Positions 21,296 through 31,915 of a DNA stretch of 64,000 bases are shown one piece after another (the first letter of the stretch is position 1; each line of letters begins with the position of its first letter). The stretch lies in assembly GCA_036365455.1 (NCBI GenBank), contig JAWQUS010000002.1, positions 2,480,001 through 2,544,000 of the forward strand. Reading direction: 5' to 3'. This stretch comes from Macrosoma leucophasiata. Its lineage: Eukaryota > Arthropoda > Insecta > Lepidoptera > Hedylidae. Below the pieces are notes generated by a model. That model was not told the origin of the DNA. It made no database searches and was given only the letters and a program-made list of their open reading frames with translations. A program made the position numbers and the translations under genes.

Positions 21296-22310
21296 TCATC
21301 TTAGCGAATCTAAATAAACAGTGGCGTTATTAATTGACTTAACCAATTTCGCCACTTCGTAATTTATTGAGTTCTTTATGAAGTCCGCGACATTATAATT
21401 GACGATTGTCCCACACTCGTTCGGCATGCAACGAAACACATCCAACAATTTGGCGGTAATTTTGTTACAGTCATTGTGGTGGACGGCTTTGGGCGACATT
21501 CGCTTGGCTTTTCTATACAAATTGTCAGCAGCAATCGTCAGGTTGATGGATATGATGTCGTTGCTGCGTCTCACCTCGCTGCGGGACATGCGTCCCAACA
21601 AATAGCCTGGAAAACGTTCAGCACTTGTAATAATACTATTTCGATTCATCATCCTATTTTGGACTTTATTTCATCAACATACAGTTTAAAGTGTAAAACA
21701 CATTGGCAACTGATTTCTGGATTTGTACTAATGAGTAATGCAGACAGAAATGTTTATTTTACTTGACGTTAATAGCAAATATTCATTAGTCATTGTCTAA
21801 AGATTGCACTCTAGCATTAAATTGTGGTGTTTTACTTTAGAAAAATAGTTTTTTTTAATATTAATAAACCACAATTCGTTTCAAGAATTAGGTTTTATTA
21901 CACTGAATTAAAAAGAAAACTAATTAACGGTGTTTCACATTATTTGTAAAATATATTGTCACATAAATCTACGTGCACGTATTTTGAAGCCATTTTAATT
22001 AAACTTAGGTATAAACCGTGCACTTAATTAACGATAATTTATTTAAAATACAGTCAATAAGGTATTTCTTCTAAGTAATTGTTAATTAACCCCGGGACTA
22101 TTTAATAGGTACATTCACAACGTTTCAATTCACAAACACACTTCTAGCGAAATTTTAATTAAAATTGATTGTTAGTAAATAAAAACACGCGTCCTCACCT
22201 CCAAATATACAAATAATTCCAATGAAGAACATTATTGTAGCGCACAATCGTTTAGTGACGTGCGGCGCGGATCCGGTGCAGGACCGCCCGTGTCCGTGTT
22301 CAATGCTCAT
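21296..22310 (-). CDS. Unrecognised 140-aa putative type II membrane protein, two exons
   Basis: Exon 1 (22310-22199) ends at donor GTGAGG; exon 2 (21606-21296) follows acceptor TTTTCCAG; phases agree (GGA G | GC TAT) and the 423-nt CDS closes on TGA. The chosen start is the ATG at 22310 (MSIEHGHGRSCTGS...), with G at -3. Residues ~22-42 (RLCATIMFFIGIICIFGGYLL) are a single hydrophobic segment preceded by a basic stretch, suggesting a signal anchor with the C-terminal ~95 residues outside. That part has a possible N-glycosylation site (NLT) and Cys at HNDCNK, FRCM and NECG. I do not recognise the family. A smaller product starting at MFFIGII (22232) would look like a signal peptide. The in-phase splice raises this above a random frame, but expression is unproven. 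Confidence 0.45.
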
Positions 22311-22807
22311 ACCAAACAAAAGAAGAAAAAAGAAAACAATTCGAATATTAAATTTTCGTTCCAAAGCGGGATAATAATGTTCGCCGTGACACGGCTCCCG
22401 TGCAATGGCCACATTTCGTAACACCCAACCGGTGCGGCCGTGAATCCTAGTTTATTTTTAGACAATACAATTTTGTTGTGTCTGGGTGTCGATTGCGATT
22501 TTCGAGAGATGGTTATCTTACTTTAAGCATCTTCATCAGATGGACGATGAAAATTATTAATGTATCGTGAACGAGAAATACACACCTAATAATATTGAAC
22601 ATTTTTTTACATAAATTATCGCTGGCAATCTGCTGACATCGTTCAGCCATAAAACGTTATAGAAGAGAGAAAATTGTAAAGCAATATATTAAAATATTTG
22701 TTTTTTTACCTCCGTTGATGGAAGCTTAGAATGTCTACTTATTTTTTATTATAATTGAAAATAATTTTTAAAATATAAGATAAGAAGAACACTCAAAGTA
22801 CCTAATT
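22311..22807. other. Upstream region of the putative small membrane-protein gene
   Basis: The frame remains open upstream to a GTG at 22424 but without a better ATG. Around 22380-22440 the sequence is locally GC-richer, which may be its promoter. Otherwise AT-rich with nothing recognised. Confidence 0.3.
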
Positions 22808-23097
22808 CATAGAGCAACACCGGAGGGGAGTAGCAGGCTGCAGGCTTTCCCCTCTGTCAAAGTACAAGCCCAAATGGGCCTATACCTGTCGCCTAGATGT
22901 TTAAATGTGTGCGTGAAATTGTTTCTGTATTTTGTTAAAGTCAAGGTGTGAGTTTCGTAGTAATAGACGATTTTTGTAGTGTGTGTGTGTCGCACGCATT
23001 TCTCCCCGCAAAAATGACAGACTGTTTTGTATCGGTAATAAACGCTATGGCTACTCCCCTCCAGTCCGCCGCGGCCGGTGGCCCGTGTTGCTCTATG
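22808..23097 (-). mobile_element. hAT-type MITE, copy 2 (8-bp TSD)
   Basis: Same family as 3680-3983. Ends CATAGAGCAACAC and GTGTTGCTCTATG, with perfect 8-bp flanks ACCTAATT (22800-22807 and 23098-23105). A perfect 45-bp hairpin (arm AACGAGATTTTTCTAATTC) follows at 23113-23157. Confidence 0.8.
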
Positions 23098-23524
23098 ACC
23101 TAATTACATACCTAACGAGATTTTTCTAATTCAATAAGAATTAGAAAAATCTCGTTAAAGTCGTCGAATTTATCTTTGGCTTAATTAATGCACAAACACA
23201 TAACAATCCATAGAAAATGCTTTCTTAAGCCACTAGGAACCCGGCGTAGTAATCATGGTAGCAGGACTAGCAGGTACTAATATATTAACAAAATCGATGG
23301 AATAAAAAAACTATTAATAAAAAATAATCATTTATTAAAATGTTCATAAGAATATCTACATAATATAACTATAATTTAACCATTTATCATAACATCACAC
23401 CACATTCATCCAATATTCACAATTACCGTATAAATGCAAAAACCAGTTCTAAATCTCGTTCCGCAAAATTCAATCCAAGAAAATAATAGAAATTGCATTT
23501 TATCTTTTCACCACTCAAAGTACA

Positions 23525-24060
23525 GTATCCAACAAGAAATATTGCACATCGACCATAGGAAGGAGACTTCGGCCTATTTCGGGTCTGTAGAGCGTTATCT
23601 CTTTCGCACCTTACTTATGTGACGTTTATCGACCATTTCGATCAAATACCGGACTATCAGTGCTTACGTAGGCAGTGTGCAACAGAGATATAATAAATAA
23701 GCTGGTGGTAGAACTCCACCGACGGAGCTCGCGGGCGTAGGCACCACCGCATTACCTAATATACTTGCCGCTAAATGGTAGTGTTCCGGTCAGGTGGTAA
23801 TGTACGGCCTTGTAATTTCCGGCACAGAGTCATAACACCTTAGGCCTCAGGAGTGGTAACGCATCTGTATTTTGACCTTGGTCTTTGTGTTGGTGTCTAT
23901 AGGCTGCAGTCATCACTTAACATCAATGTGAACTGCATGTTTGTATGCCACTTCCATAACAAAAAAAAAAACCGGTGCTTACGTAGGCAGTGTGCAACAG
24001 AGATAACGCTCTACTAAGTCGAAACTAGCCGATTGTCACTTTCAAAGGGTCGATGTGTAA
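23525..24060. mobile_element. Foldback MITE (TATTGCACATCGACC family) split by SINE-A
   Basis: Outer arms read ATATTGCACATCGACCATAG and inverse; inner arms hold AGAGCGTTATCTCTTTCGCA-like sequence. Relatives lie at 43425-43640, 49976-50203 and 59497-59612. A SINE-A occupies 23702-23972. Confidence 0.55.
23702..23972 (+). mobile_element. SINE-A with a 31-bp target-site duplication
   Basis: The 31 bases at 23661-23691 (starting GTGCTTACGTAGGCAGTGTG) recur at 23973-24003 directly after the poly(A), the expected product of target-primed reverse transcription. A few extra bases lie between the left duplicate and the SINE 5' end. Confidence 0.75.
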
Positions 24061-24337
24061 TATTTATTGATGAGCACTAACGTAAGGTCCAATACCGCAC
24101 ACCGGTTCCACCGTCTTATTTGTTCGTTTAAGTTCTGGCTAAAAAATAATATTTTATTTTCTTAATTCAGCACAGCGTCTTATTTTGATCATTAATGGTA
24201 AACGGAACAATTAACACAAGCTGAATTCTGTTTCATTTGCGCATACAACGGCGGATGTAAAGAAACGAGACAAAACATTGCGATTATACCGTCGCAATTG
24301 AATAGTAACAAAATGGATTCTGAAACTGTTTACCAAC

Positions 24338-25136
24338 ATTCGATTAGTCCATGAATCGTTAGGCATAATTATTATTGTCTTTAAACTTAAATTAAAATTG
24401 TCCTTAAACTTTGGATGATAAGTCTTATCATCCAAAGGACTTTTCACCCACGAACGTTTCGCCAACATAACTTTCCCTCCACGGTACCCATCTCGCCCAA
24501 CCAACCAACACGGGATATTGATTCATTAATTAATATTCAGTTGGATGATAACGTAAATGTAATATTTACTTTTCGCAATAACATACGCGAGTAAACTTTA
24601 GAAATTAAAGAAAAAACGGAAATAAATTTTGAATTCGGGCAGAAATCGAACTTGCGACCTCAGGATAACCACTCCAGTCGCTTTACCACTAAGCTACCGA
24701 AGTCCCGCAACGATGCGTCAATTATTGCTTTCCGTTCTAGATTTTTAACCGATTTAGGGTCGGTGAACGACATCATAATGATATAATCAATAGCAACAAT
24801 TTTTTTTTTAATTTCTAAAGTTCACTCGCATGTTGTGTTATTGCGAAAAGTAAATATTACAATTATTAAGAGAACAGCGACATCTTAACGATATTGTACA
24901 AACTGCAAAGTCTATCATATCGGTTGTATATCTATTAATTAGTTACCAATGGATGTCGTTCACCGACCCTAAATCGGTTAAAAATCTAAAAGGGAAAACA
25001 AAATTTGACGCATCGGTGTGGGACATCGGTACCTTAGTGATAACGTAAAGATAAGTTCGTGGATGAAAAGTCCTTAATAACAAGTGATTGGTTTAGAAAT
25101 AATTATGACTGACGATTCAAGGACTAATCGAACGTT
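24338..25136. mobile_element. ~800-bp foldback containing a tRNA-like block
   Basis: Nested inverted pairs match across the element: 24338-24385 with 25088-25136, AAAGGACTTTTCACCCACGA with its inverse, the GCAATAACA...TTTAGAAATTAAA arms, and ACCGATTTAGGGTCGGTGAA with its inverse near 24960. Minus-strand 24705-24635 reads like a tRNA (GGTAGCTTAGTGGTAAAGCG then CAAGTTCGATTTCTGCC), suggesting a tRNA-derived SINE duplicated head to head. Related sequence is at 36045-36330. Confidence 0.5.
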
Positions 25137-25506
25137 GATTTTAGAGTGACATTTTATTGGCAGTGTCAGAGCCAATAAAATGTCATGGCACGAACACTGA
25201 CTGAGCAATGTGAACATGACCTGCCGCTCGACCGCCGCGCTTTTGTCTTGGTTTAAGGTCTGTCCAGACTCCCGGCGTGGTGTGACTGGGCGGCGACGGG
25301 ACGTTGAGCAGCTGTAGTGTACTAGATACTATGGCAGACGCCACACAGCGCCACGCCGACTGTATGGCCAGACCTTTACGTTTCTGATTTTTTTATACTT
25401 TCATATCGCCTATGAAAGCAATAGCGATAATATGACTGTCGTTATTGCTTAAGGAGGCAGTATGAAATCGACATAATAGTATATGAAACTTAAATTGCGT
25501 TACCTA

Positions 25507-25955
25507 CTTTGGGGGCGTCCATAAATTACGTGAGATATTTAAGGAGGGGAAGGGGTCGACACAAAATGGGGAAAAGGGGGGTCTCGGTAAATATCACGCA
25601 ATTTTTTTTTGTGATTGAAACAAAAAATATACTAAGGTACTATTTTCGCGCGGGCTGAATTGGAGTAGATATTATTTTTTTAATCGCAATAGTTACAATT
25701 GAAGTATTCTATTGTTTAATCTTTATTACACTTTATAGCTATCAGCAATATTAATTGCTCGTCGTAACTAGTTGTAAATAAAAGTACGAAGCATATTTTT
25801 TTCTTTTTCAATAAAAATATAACGCGTTTACATGCCTACATTTTGAAAAATCTCACGTGAGATCGGGGGAGGGGGTTGAAGAAAATCTCACGACATCTCA
25901 TCAAGGGGGAGGGAAAACTAAAAAAAACACCTCACGTAATTAATGGACGTCTTTG
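25507..25955. mobile_element. MITE with GGCGTCCATAAATTACGTGA ends
   Basis: Inverted ends GGCGTCCATAAATTACGTGA and CTCACGTAATTAATGGACG, with a G-rich patch inside each arm. A related, more degenerate element lies at about 26428-26640. Confidence 0.5.
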
Positions 25956-26732
25956 TTTCAATTTAACTGTTGTTTAAAAAAAACAGCTACAATGAAAACC
26001 CGACTAATTTAAAAGATGAACGTTATACAAATCCTGTGATCATAGCTAATAGGCTTATCTTAATATCACGAATGGGTAGAAAACCATTCTTCTACGCTTT
26101 CCTAAAACTTGGACAATACAAACATTTGCTATAGGAAAATGAACAACAAATAAAATATACAATAATAAAATAATAACGTTTTCCTATGTTTAAAATATTT
26201 TTAATTCACCAGAAAATAAAGTTCTAATCTACGTAAACTTTAATATAGATGGATTTAATATATATATCTATTAGAAGGCTAGAACATGTTTATTTTGATG
26301 AGGTAAAATATATTATAAATATCAGGAAATGTTCCAATAGTTCACAGAATTTTACTGTTTCATCTTGGATATTTTTTTCAATATTTACTTTTATTTTGAC
26401 CTGACCTACCAGTCGGCCACATGTATATGGAGTCGTCCATAAAATACGTTTGCATACAAGGGGGGCAGTCTCGCTGAGCGTGACAAAATGTGACAAGAGG
26501 AACGGGGGGATCCACGGCAACGTAACGTTCGCAGTTCATTAAAATACTTTAAAATGATATTTCGTTACACTATTATTGTTTAAAAAAAAAGGTCATATTC
26601 AGGGAGGGATCTTCCTTTTTGTGACGTATTATGGGGCACAGATAGTGTGACACAGCGTGACAACACGTGGGGACGGGGGTCAGATAAGGCTTATTTCAGC
26701 GTGACGTGTTTTATATTATAAGATCGATGAAT

Positions 26733-26816
26733 GTAGATATGGCACGGGAGGTGTGTCAGGACCAGGCTATATTTACACTCTCTGCCTACCCTGTTAGGGA
26801 CCTGGCGTTGAGATAC
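26733..26816 (+). mobile_element. LINE 3' tail in the TTF2 3' flank
   Basis: Matches the last ~85 bp of the LINE at 19065-19833 (ACACTCTCTGCCTACCCTGT, GGGACCTGGCGT, then a GATACGTACGTA tail). It lies about 130 bp downstream of the TTF2 stop, probably in the 3' UTR or just past it. Confidence 0.6.
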
Positions 26817-26947
26817 GTACGTATTTTATGAACGGCCCCTATCAAGTTTATAACAATTCCGCCGATTTGAGAAATAGTCTACGACCACGACGTCCGCATA
26901 CTTGACATCGACAAGTTTTCCTTCGACAGAGAAGAGGGGAATGAAGT

Positions 26948-29900
26948 TCACTGCGTGCCCATGTTGAAGAGCACCTTGAGGTCCTCGATGCTGAGCTTGG
27001 AGGCGGCGGTGTTCTTGGCGCCGGTGAGCACGCTGTCCGCGAGCTCCAGCTTGGCGGCCTGCAGCTTGCGGATGGACTGCTCCACCGTGTCCACGCACAT
27101 GAACCTGCAATTACATACAATAATAATGGCAACCCTTGACACGTCCCACTGCTGGGCACGAGTCTCGCCTTTTTGGGGGGACCACGCTGCTCCAATGCGG
27201 GTTGATGGAGATATGGGTTAGTGGCCAACCCGCTGTCGAATGTTTTCAAATCGTCCATAAAACCGCCGATAAGGTTGAACGACTGCTATCTATCGGTAGC
27301 AACCGACGGCTTAACGTGCCCTCCGAAGCATGGAAACGTGTTTTTTTTCAGTTTTGCCACTCGCTGTCACCCATCACACACCCGACCGGGCCCATATCGC
27401 ACAACCGAGTAGATCGCTTGCGATCTACACCAGCCGCGGGGCCATGCGCGCTTCAAATTGCTTCGGAATTGCATGCGTGGTTGAAATTATACGATCCAAT
27501 CAGGATAAAATCTTATCATTCATTACGAAATTTTATTTCATTAACTCTAATTAAATGGTTAATGGTTCTTAATAAAGTAAAAAAAATATTCTATTAAGGA
27601 TATTTATTATGTATCATGTTTTTCGCTAATAACTAAATAACATGCAAAGGAAAAAAGATTTTTAGATTTCCTTAGATTTTTTAATGATTAGAGCCTCCAT
27701 TTTAAAGATTTTTTGACAGATTTTTTGTGGTAGACTGACTAGTCGTTATGTCGCCCAGGTGCTGAGATGCTAAACAAAAAATGGAAATAAAAATTTTATT
27801 ACCAATGCCTCTCTTTTTTAAATAAGTAGATTTTTTGTATGTCATCATAGTTGCAAACAACACAAGCATACAATTCATATTGATTTTAAGTGCAACCTGT
27901 AGCCTATAAATATCTACAAAAAAGATATTTCATTGCATCTACATAGCTCATAGAGCAACACGAGCCACCGGCGGACCGGAGGGGAGTAGCCAAAGCGCTT
28001 ATTACCGACTGTTTTGCATCGTGTGATACACAAACACTACAAAAATCGTCTATTACTACGAAACTCACACCTTAACTATAACAAAATACATAAACAATTT
28101 CACGCACACATTTAAACATCTGGGCGACAGGCGTAGGACCATTTGGTCTTGTTCTTTGACAGAGGGTAAAAGCTTGTATATAGCTACTCCCCTCCGGTCC
28201 GCCCGCGGCCGGTGGCCCGTGTTTCTCTATGACAGCTATTTCGAAGACCTTAAACTCGGTGCCTCTGTACCGGACATGACGTGACCGTAAAATGTCGTCT
28301 TTTGTTTAAGAGCATAGAAGTATGCTCTTAAACAAAAGCTCTTAAGAAAAACGAATGTGGCTCATATGTCGTCTTTTGACTCATTTGTTTAAGAGCATGA
28401 ATCTGGTCCATGTTTACTTATCGCAGTTTGTGTGAATGTAATACTTTTTTGGCATTAAATAATTGGCAAAATGATGGAAGTAAAGCGGGATCATCGAACC
28501 AGTTGTTGGCAACGACTCTCGCATACAAACTCGAGCGGATGTCAATTGGCGCACTGTGATATATGGGAATGTCCGAAACTGATATTTTATAAATAGCTTT
28601 AAGAAAGATTAGTTGTGTTTTACGATAATAATTTAGCGGTCTGATACCCGGGGGCTGCGGGTTCCAGTGCAGGTGGCGGGTGGGGTGGGGGAGTGCGGGG
28701 TCACCTGTAGACGTGCACGTGCTTGGTCTGCCCGACGCGGTAGATGCGGTCGGCGGCCTGCTCCTCGAGCTGCGGGTTCCAGTGCGGGTCGAGCAGCAGC
28801 AGGTGGTGGGTGGGGTGGGGGTGCGGGGTCACCTGTAGACGTGCACGTGCTTGGTCTGCCCGACGCGGTAGATGCGGTCGGCGGCCTGCTCCTCGAGCTG
28901 CGGGTTCCAGTGCGGGTCGAGCAGCAGCAGGTGGTGGGTGGGGTGGGGGTGCGGGGTCACCTGTAGACGTGCACGTGCTTGGTCTGCCCGACGCGGTAGA
29001 TGCGGTCGGCGGCCTGCTCCTCGAGCTGCGGGTTCCAGTGCGGGTCGAGCAGCAGCAGGTGGTGGGTGGGGTGGGGGGGTGCGGGGTCACCTGTAGACGT
29101 GCACGTGCTTGGTCTGCCCGACGCGGTAGATGCGGTCGGCGGCCTGCTCCTCGAGCTGCGGGTTCCAGTGCGGGTCGAGCAGCAGCAGGTGGTGGGTGGG
29201 GTGGGGGGGTGCGGGGTCACCTGTAGACGTGCACGTGCTTGGTCTGCCCGACGCGGTAGATGCGGTCGGCGGCCTGCTCCTCGAGCTGCGGGTTCCAGTG
29301 CGGGTCGAGCAGCAGCAGGTGGTTGGCGCCGCACAGGTTCAGCCCCACGCCGCCCGCCATCAGCGACAGCAGCATCACCTGACACACAACCCCAAGTCAA
29401 AACTTTAGCATCGTTGTAACTTGAAAGGCGATGAAACGAAAAAGCGACAGTAAAGAGAGACAAACACATAAATTCATAAGATTTCACGTAAGCGTTCGTT
29501 ATAATTCATAACAAGTCATGTTACACATCTCATAAGTTAGACGGGTGTGCTACAATATTATCTTATCTTATTAATTTTACTGGTGGTAGGCACCACCGCA
29601 TTACCTAATATACTTGCCGCTAAATGGTAGTGTTTAGCACTATCGTGTTCCGGTCAGGTGGTAATGTACGGCCCTGTAATTTCCGGCACAGAGGAATAAC
29701 ACCTTAGGCCTCAGGAGTGGTAACGCATCTGAATTTTGACCTTGGTCTTTGTGTGGGTGTCTATAGGCTGCAGTCATCACTTAACATCAATGTGAACTGC
29801 ATGCTTGTTTGCCACTTCCATAAAATAAAAAAAAATAAAAAAGAAACTTTTTCTCTTTGATTTTAAATAATTACTAACCAGCCTTGTCCACGACGTTCAC

Positions 29901-31915
29901 TCTGACCCCACTGCCGCTTTCTCTCATGGGGAACGAGTAGTTTCGGGAAATAGGTGATAAACTTACCCGGGCATCAGACTGGGGGTCATTGAGGGCAGTG
30001 ACGAGGGCCGGACGCGCGGTGACGGGCACGGAGCCGTCCAACGTCACGCTGCGGACGCGGGACGCGGTCAGCTGTTTCCCCACCAGCCTCAACACCGACG
30101 TCCATTGGGACACCACCACCGCTTTCTCTCCTGGGCAACGAGGAATTTTGAAGTTAAGCATTTCTGTCGTTTTGAACGTAAAAGCGACAGTAAAATGGGA
30201 CGGATACATAAGAAAGAACATTTAGAAAGAAGACCGTTCTTTCTAAATGTGCTTTCTTATGTGTCCGCCTCATTTTACTGTCATATCAACCCATACTGAG
30301 AAGACTGCGCTCATGTTCAAACAGCATCCTAATGTTAGCGGCAAAAAGTGATTCGCCGATGCGTAGTAGCGTAGCGAAGTATTTTCTAAAGTGCTAATAA
30401 AGCAGCCATAGTGTAGGCCTTAGGCCTTATTATTGTTCCCATATTGTTTTTCAAAATGTAACTACTAACATAGTCATAAGATTTTTGTAATACTAACGAA
30501 ATTATTTAAGAAATTATTTATTTATTTATAAATGTAACTTGTGAGAAAATGAGAAAGGCAGCATATAGTAAAAAGAGACAGACACATAAATCGTAAGATT
30601 TAACCTTGGAGAAAAAGCGATAGGAAGCATTATACAATGTCTCTTGTGTACACTTTTGAAGATTCCACTTCTATCACGTGTGAATTGCACACAGATCTTT
30701 TTTTACCCAAATACTTTAGGGAATCATAGGCATAGGGAAGGATCAAAATATAAAAGAACACATAATTATATACCTTTCTTAGACAACACATTCTTGTTGA
30801 GGCACTCCATGACCGCTGCGATCTTGGAGGAGAGCTTGTCGAGTCCGAACACGGGGTTGTTGGGAGATAGCACCGAGCGTATCGCCTCCGCCACCGTCGT
30901 GCTGTCTTCCGGACCGTCTACCTCGTCTTTTTCTTCTTCATCTTGCTTGCCGCTCTGGAAAGTGAAAGGATTTTTTTATGTAATGGAAGTGGCAATCAAG
31001 CATGCAGTTCACATTGATGACACCCACACAAAGACCAAGGTCAAAATGTAGATGCGTTACCACTCCTGAGACTTAAGGTGTTATGCCTCTGAGCTGGAAA
31101 TTACAGGGCCGTACATTACCCCCTGACCGGAACTCGATAGTGCAGAACACTACCATTTAGCGGCAAATATCTTAGGTAATGCGGTGGTGCCAACGCCCGC
31201 GAGCTCCGTCACTGGAGCTCAACCACCAGTAGAGGAACAAGGAATGTGTTAAACTCAGTATATATTATAGAGTAGACGACTTATAAACAGTGGCCGCAAT
31301 TTTTGCCAAATGCAAATGCACACACTTTTTTGTTTTAAAAAGTTTTTTATTCTTGCTTTCGTCCATGAGGTATGTAGGTAGCGTATTTACTACAGTTGCG
31401 GTGGTGCCTACGCCCTCGAGCTCCTGGCGTAGGAGCTCGAGGAGCTCGAGGGCGTAGGCACCACCGCAACTGTCCCCAAATGGTAGTGTGCAGTATTATC
31501 GTGTTCCGTTAAGAGGGTAATATAATTATATGGCCATGTAAAGTTATTACTAGCAGAGACATAACAACTTAGGTCTCGGGGGTGGCAACGCATATACATT
31601 TTGACCTCTGGTCTATCTATAGGCTGCAGTCATCACTTAACATCAACGTGAGCCGCATGCTCAATTGCCACCTTCCTTACATAGAAAAGCGTTTTTTTTT
31701 ACTACAACTTCTCCAGCATACCTTTCTTCGCGACTTGGAGTCTTCGAGTGACAGTTTGTTGAGCTCGGCGAGCAGGTCCTGTCCGGCGGGGTCCTCGTGC
31801 ACGTCGTCGGGGGCGGAGGAGTCCAGCATGGCGGCGATGAGGCCGCAGTGGCAGCACACCTGCCGCAGCCGCAGCAGCAGCACCAGGATCTCGTGGGACT
31901 TCACTGGTTTCGCAC
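26948..31915 (-). CDS. TTF2: TTF2 exons 15-19: helicase C-terminal lobe
   Basis: Exon 15 has [20 protein letters not shown], conserved in TTF2. Exon 16 is an acidic insert followed by [19 protein letters not shown]. Exon 17 holds motif IV ([15 protein letters not shown]) and TLDGSVP. Exon 18 holds motif V ([16 protein letters not shown]) and motif VI ([16 protein letters not shown]). Exon 19 is the C-terminal helix region ending in Asn-Met-Gly-Thr-Gln and TGA at 26950-26948. All ATPase motifs of the second RecA lobe are intact, so the gene looks functional despite the 128/130-bp array attached to exon 18. Confidence 0.93.

Larger units (their letters stand above)
23106..26732. other. Intergenic between small ORF gene and TTF2 3' end, repeat mosaic
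   Basis: Holds a perfect hairpin (23113-23157), a foldback MITE split by a SINE-A (23525-24060), an ~800-bp foldback containing a tRNA-like block (24338-25136), a short hairpin around ACATTTTATTGGC (25147-25185), and two elements with CGTCCATAAA ends (25507-25955 and about 26428-26640). No supported gene. Confidence 0.55.

Noticed and set aside
22155..22424. 89-residue frame starting at 22424 taken as a stand-alone gene
   Set aside because: Its first codon is GTG and its end runs past a good donor at 22199; the spliced model with exon 21296-21606 is more coherent.
28667..29487. Several 90-176-residue open frames on both strands
   Set aside because: Shadows of the 128/130-bp array of TTF2 exon 18; repetitive translation, no start or splice support.
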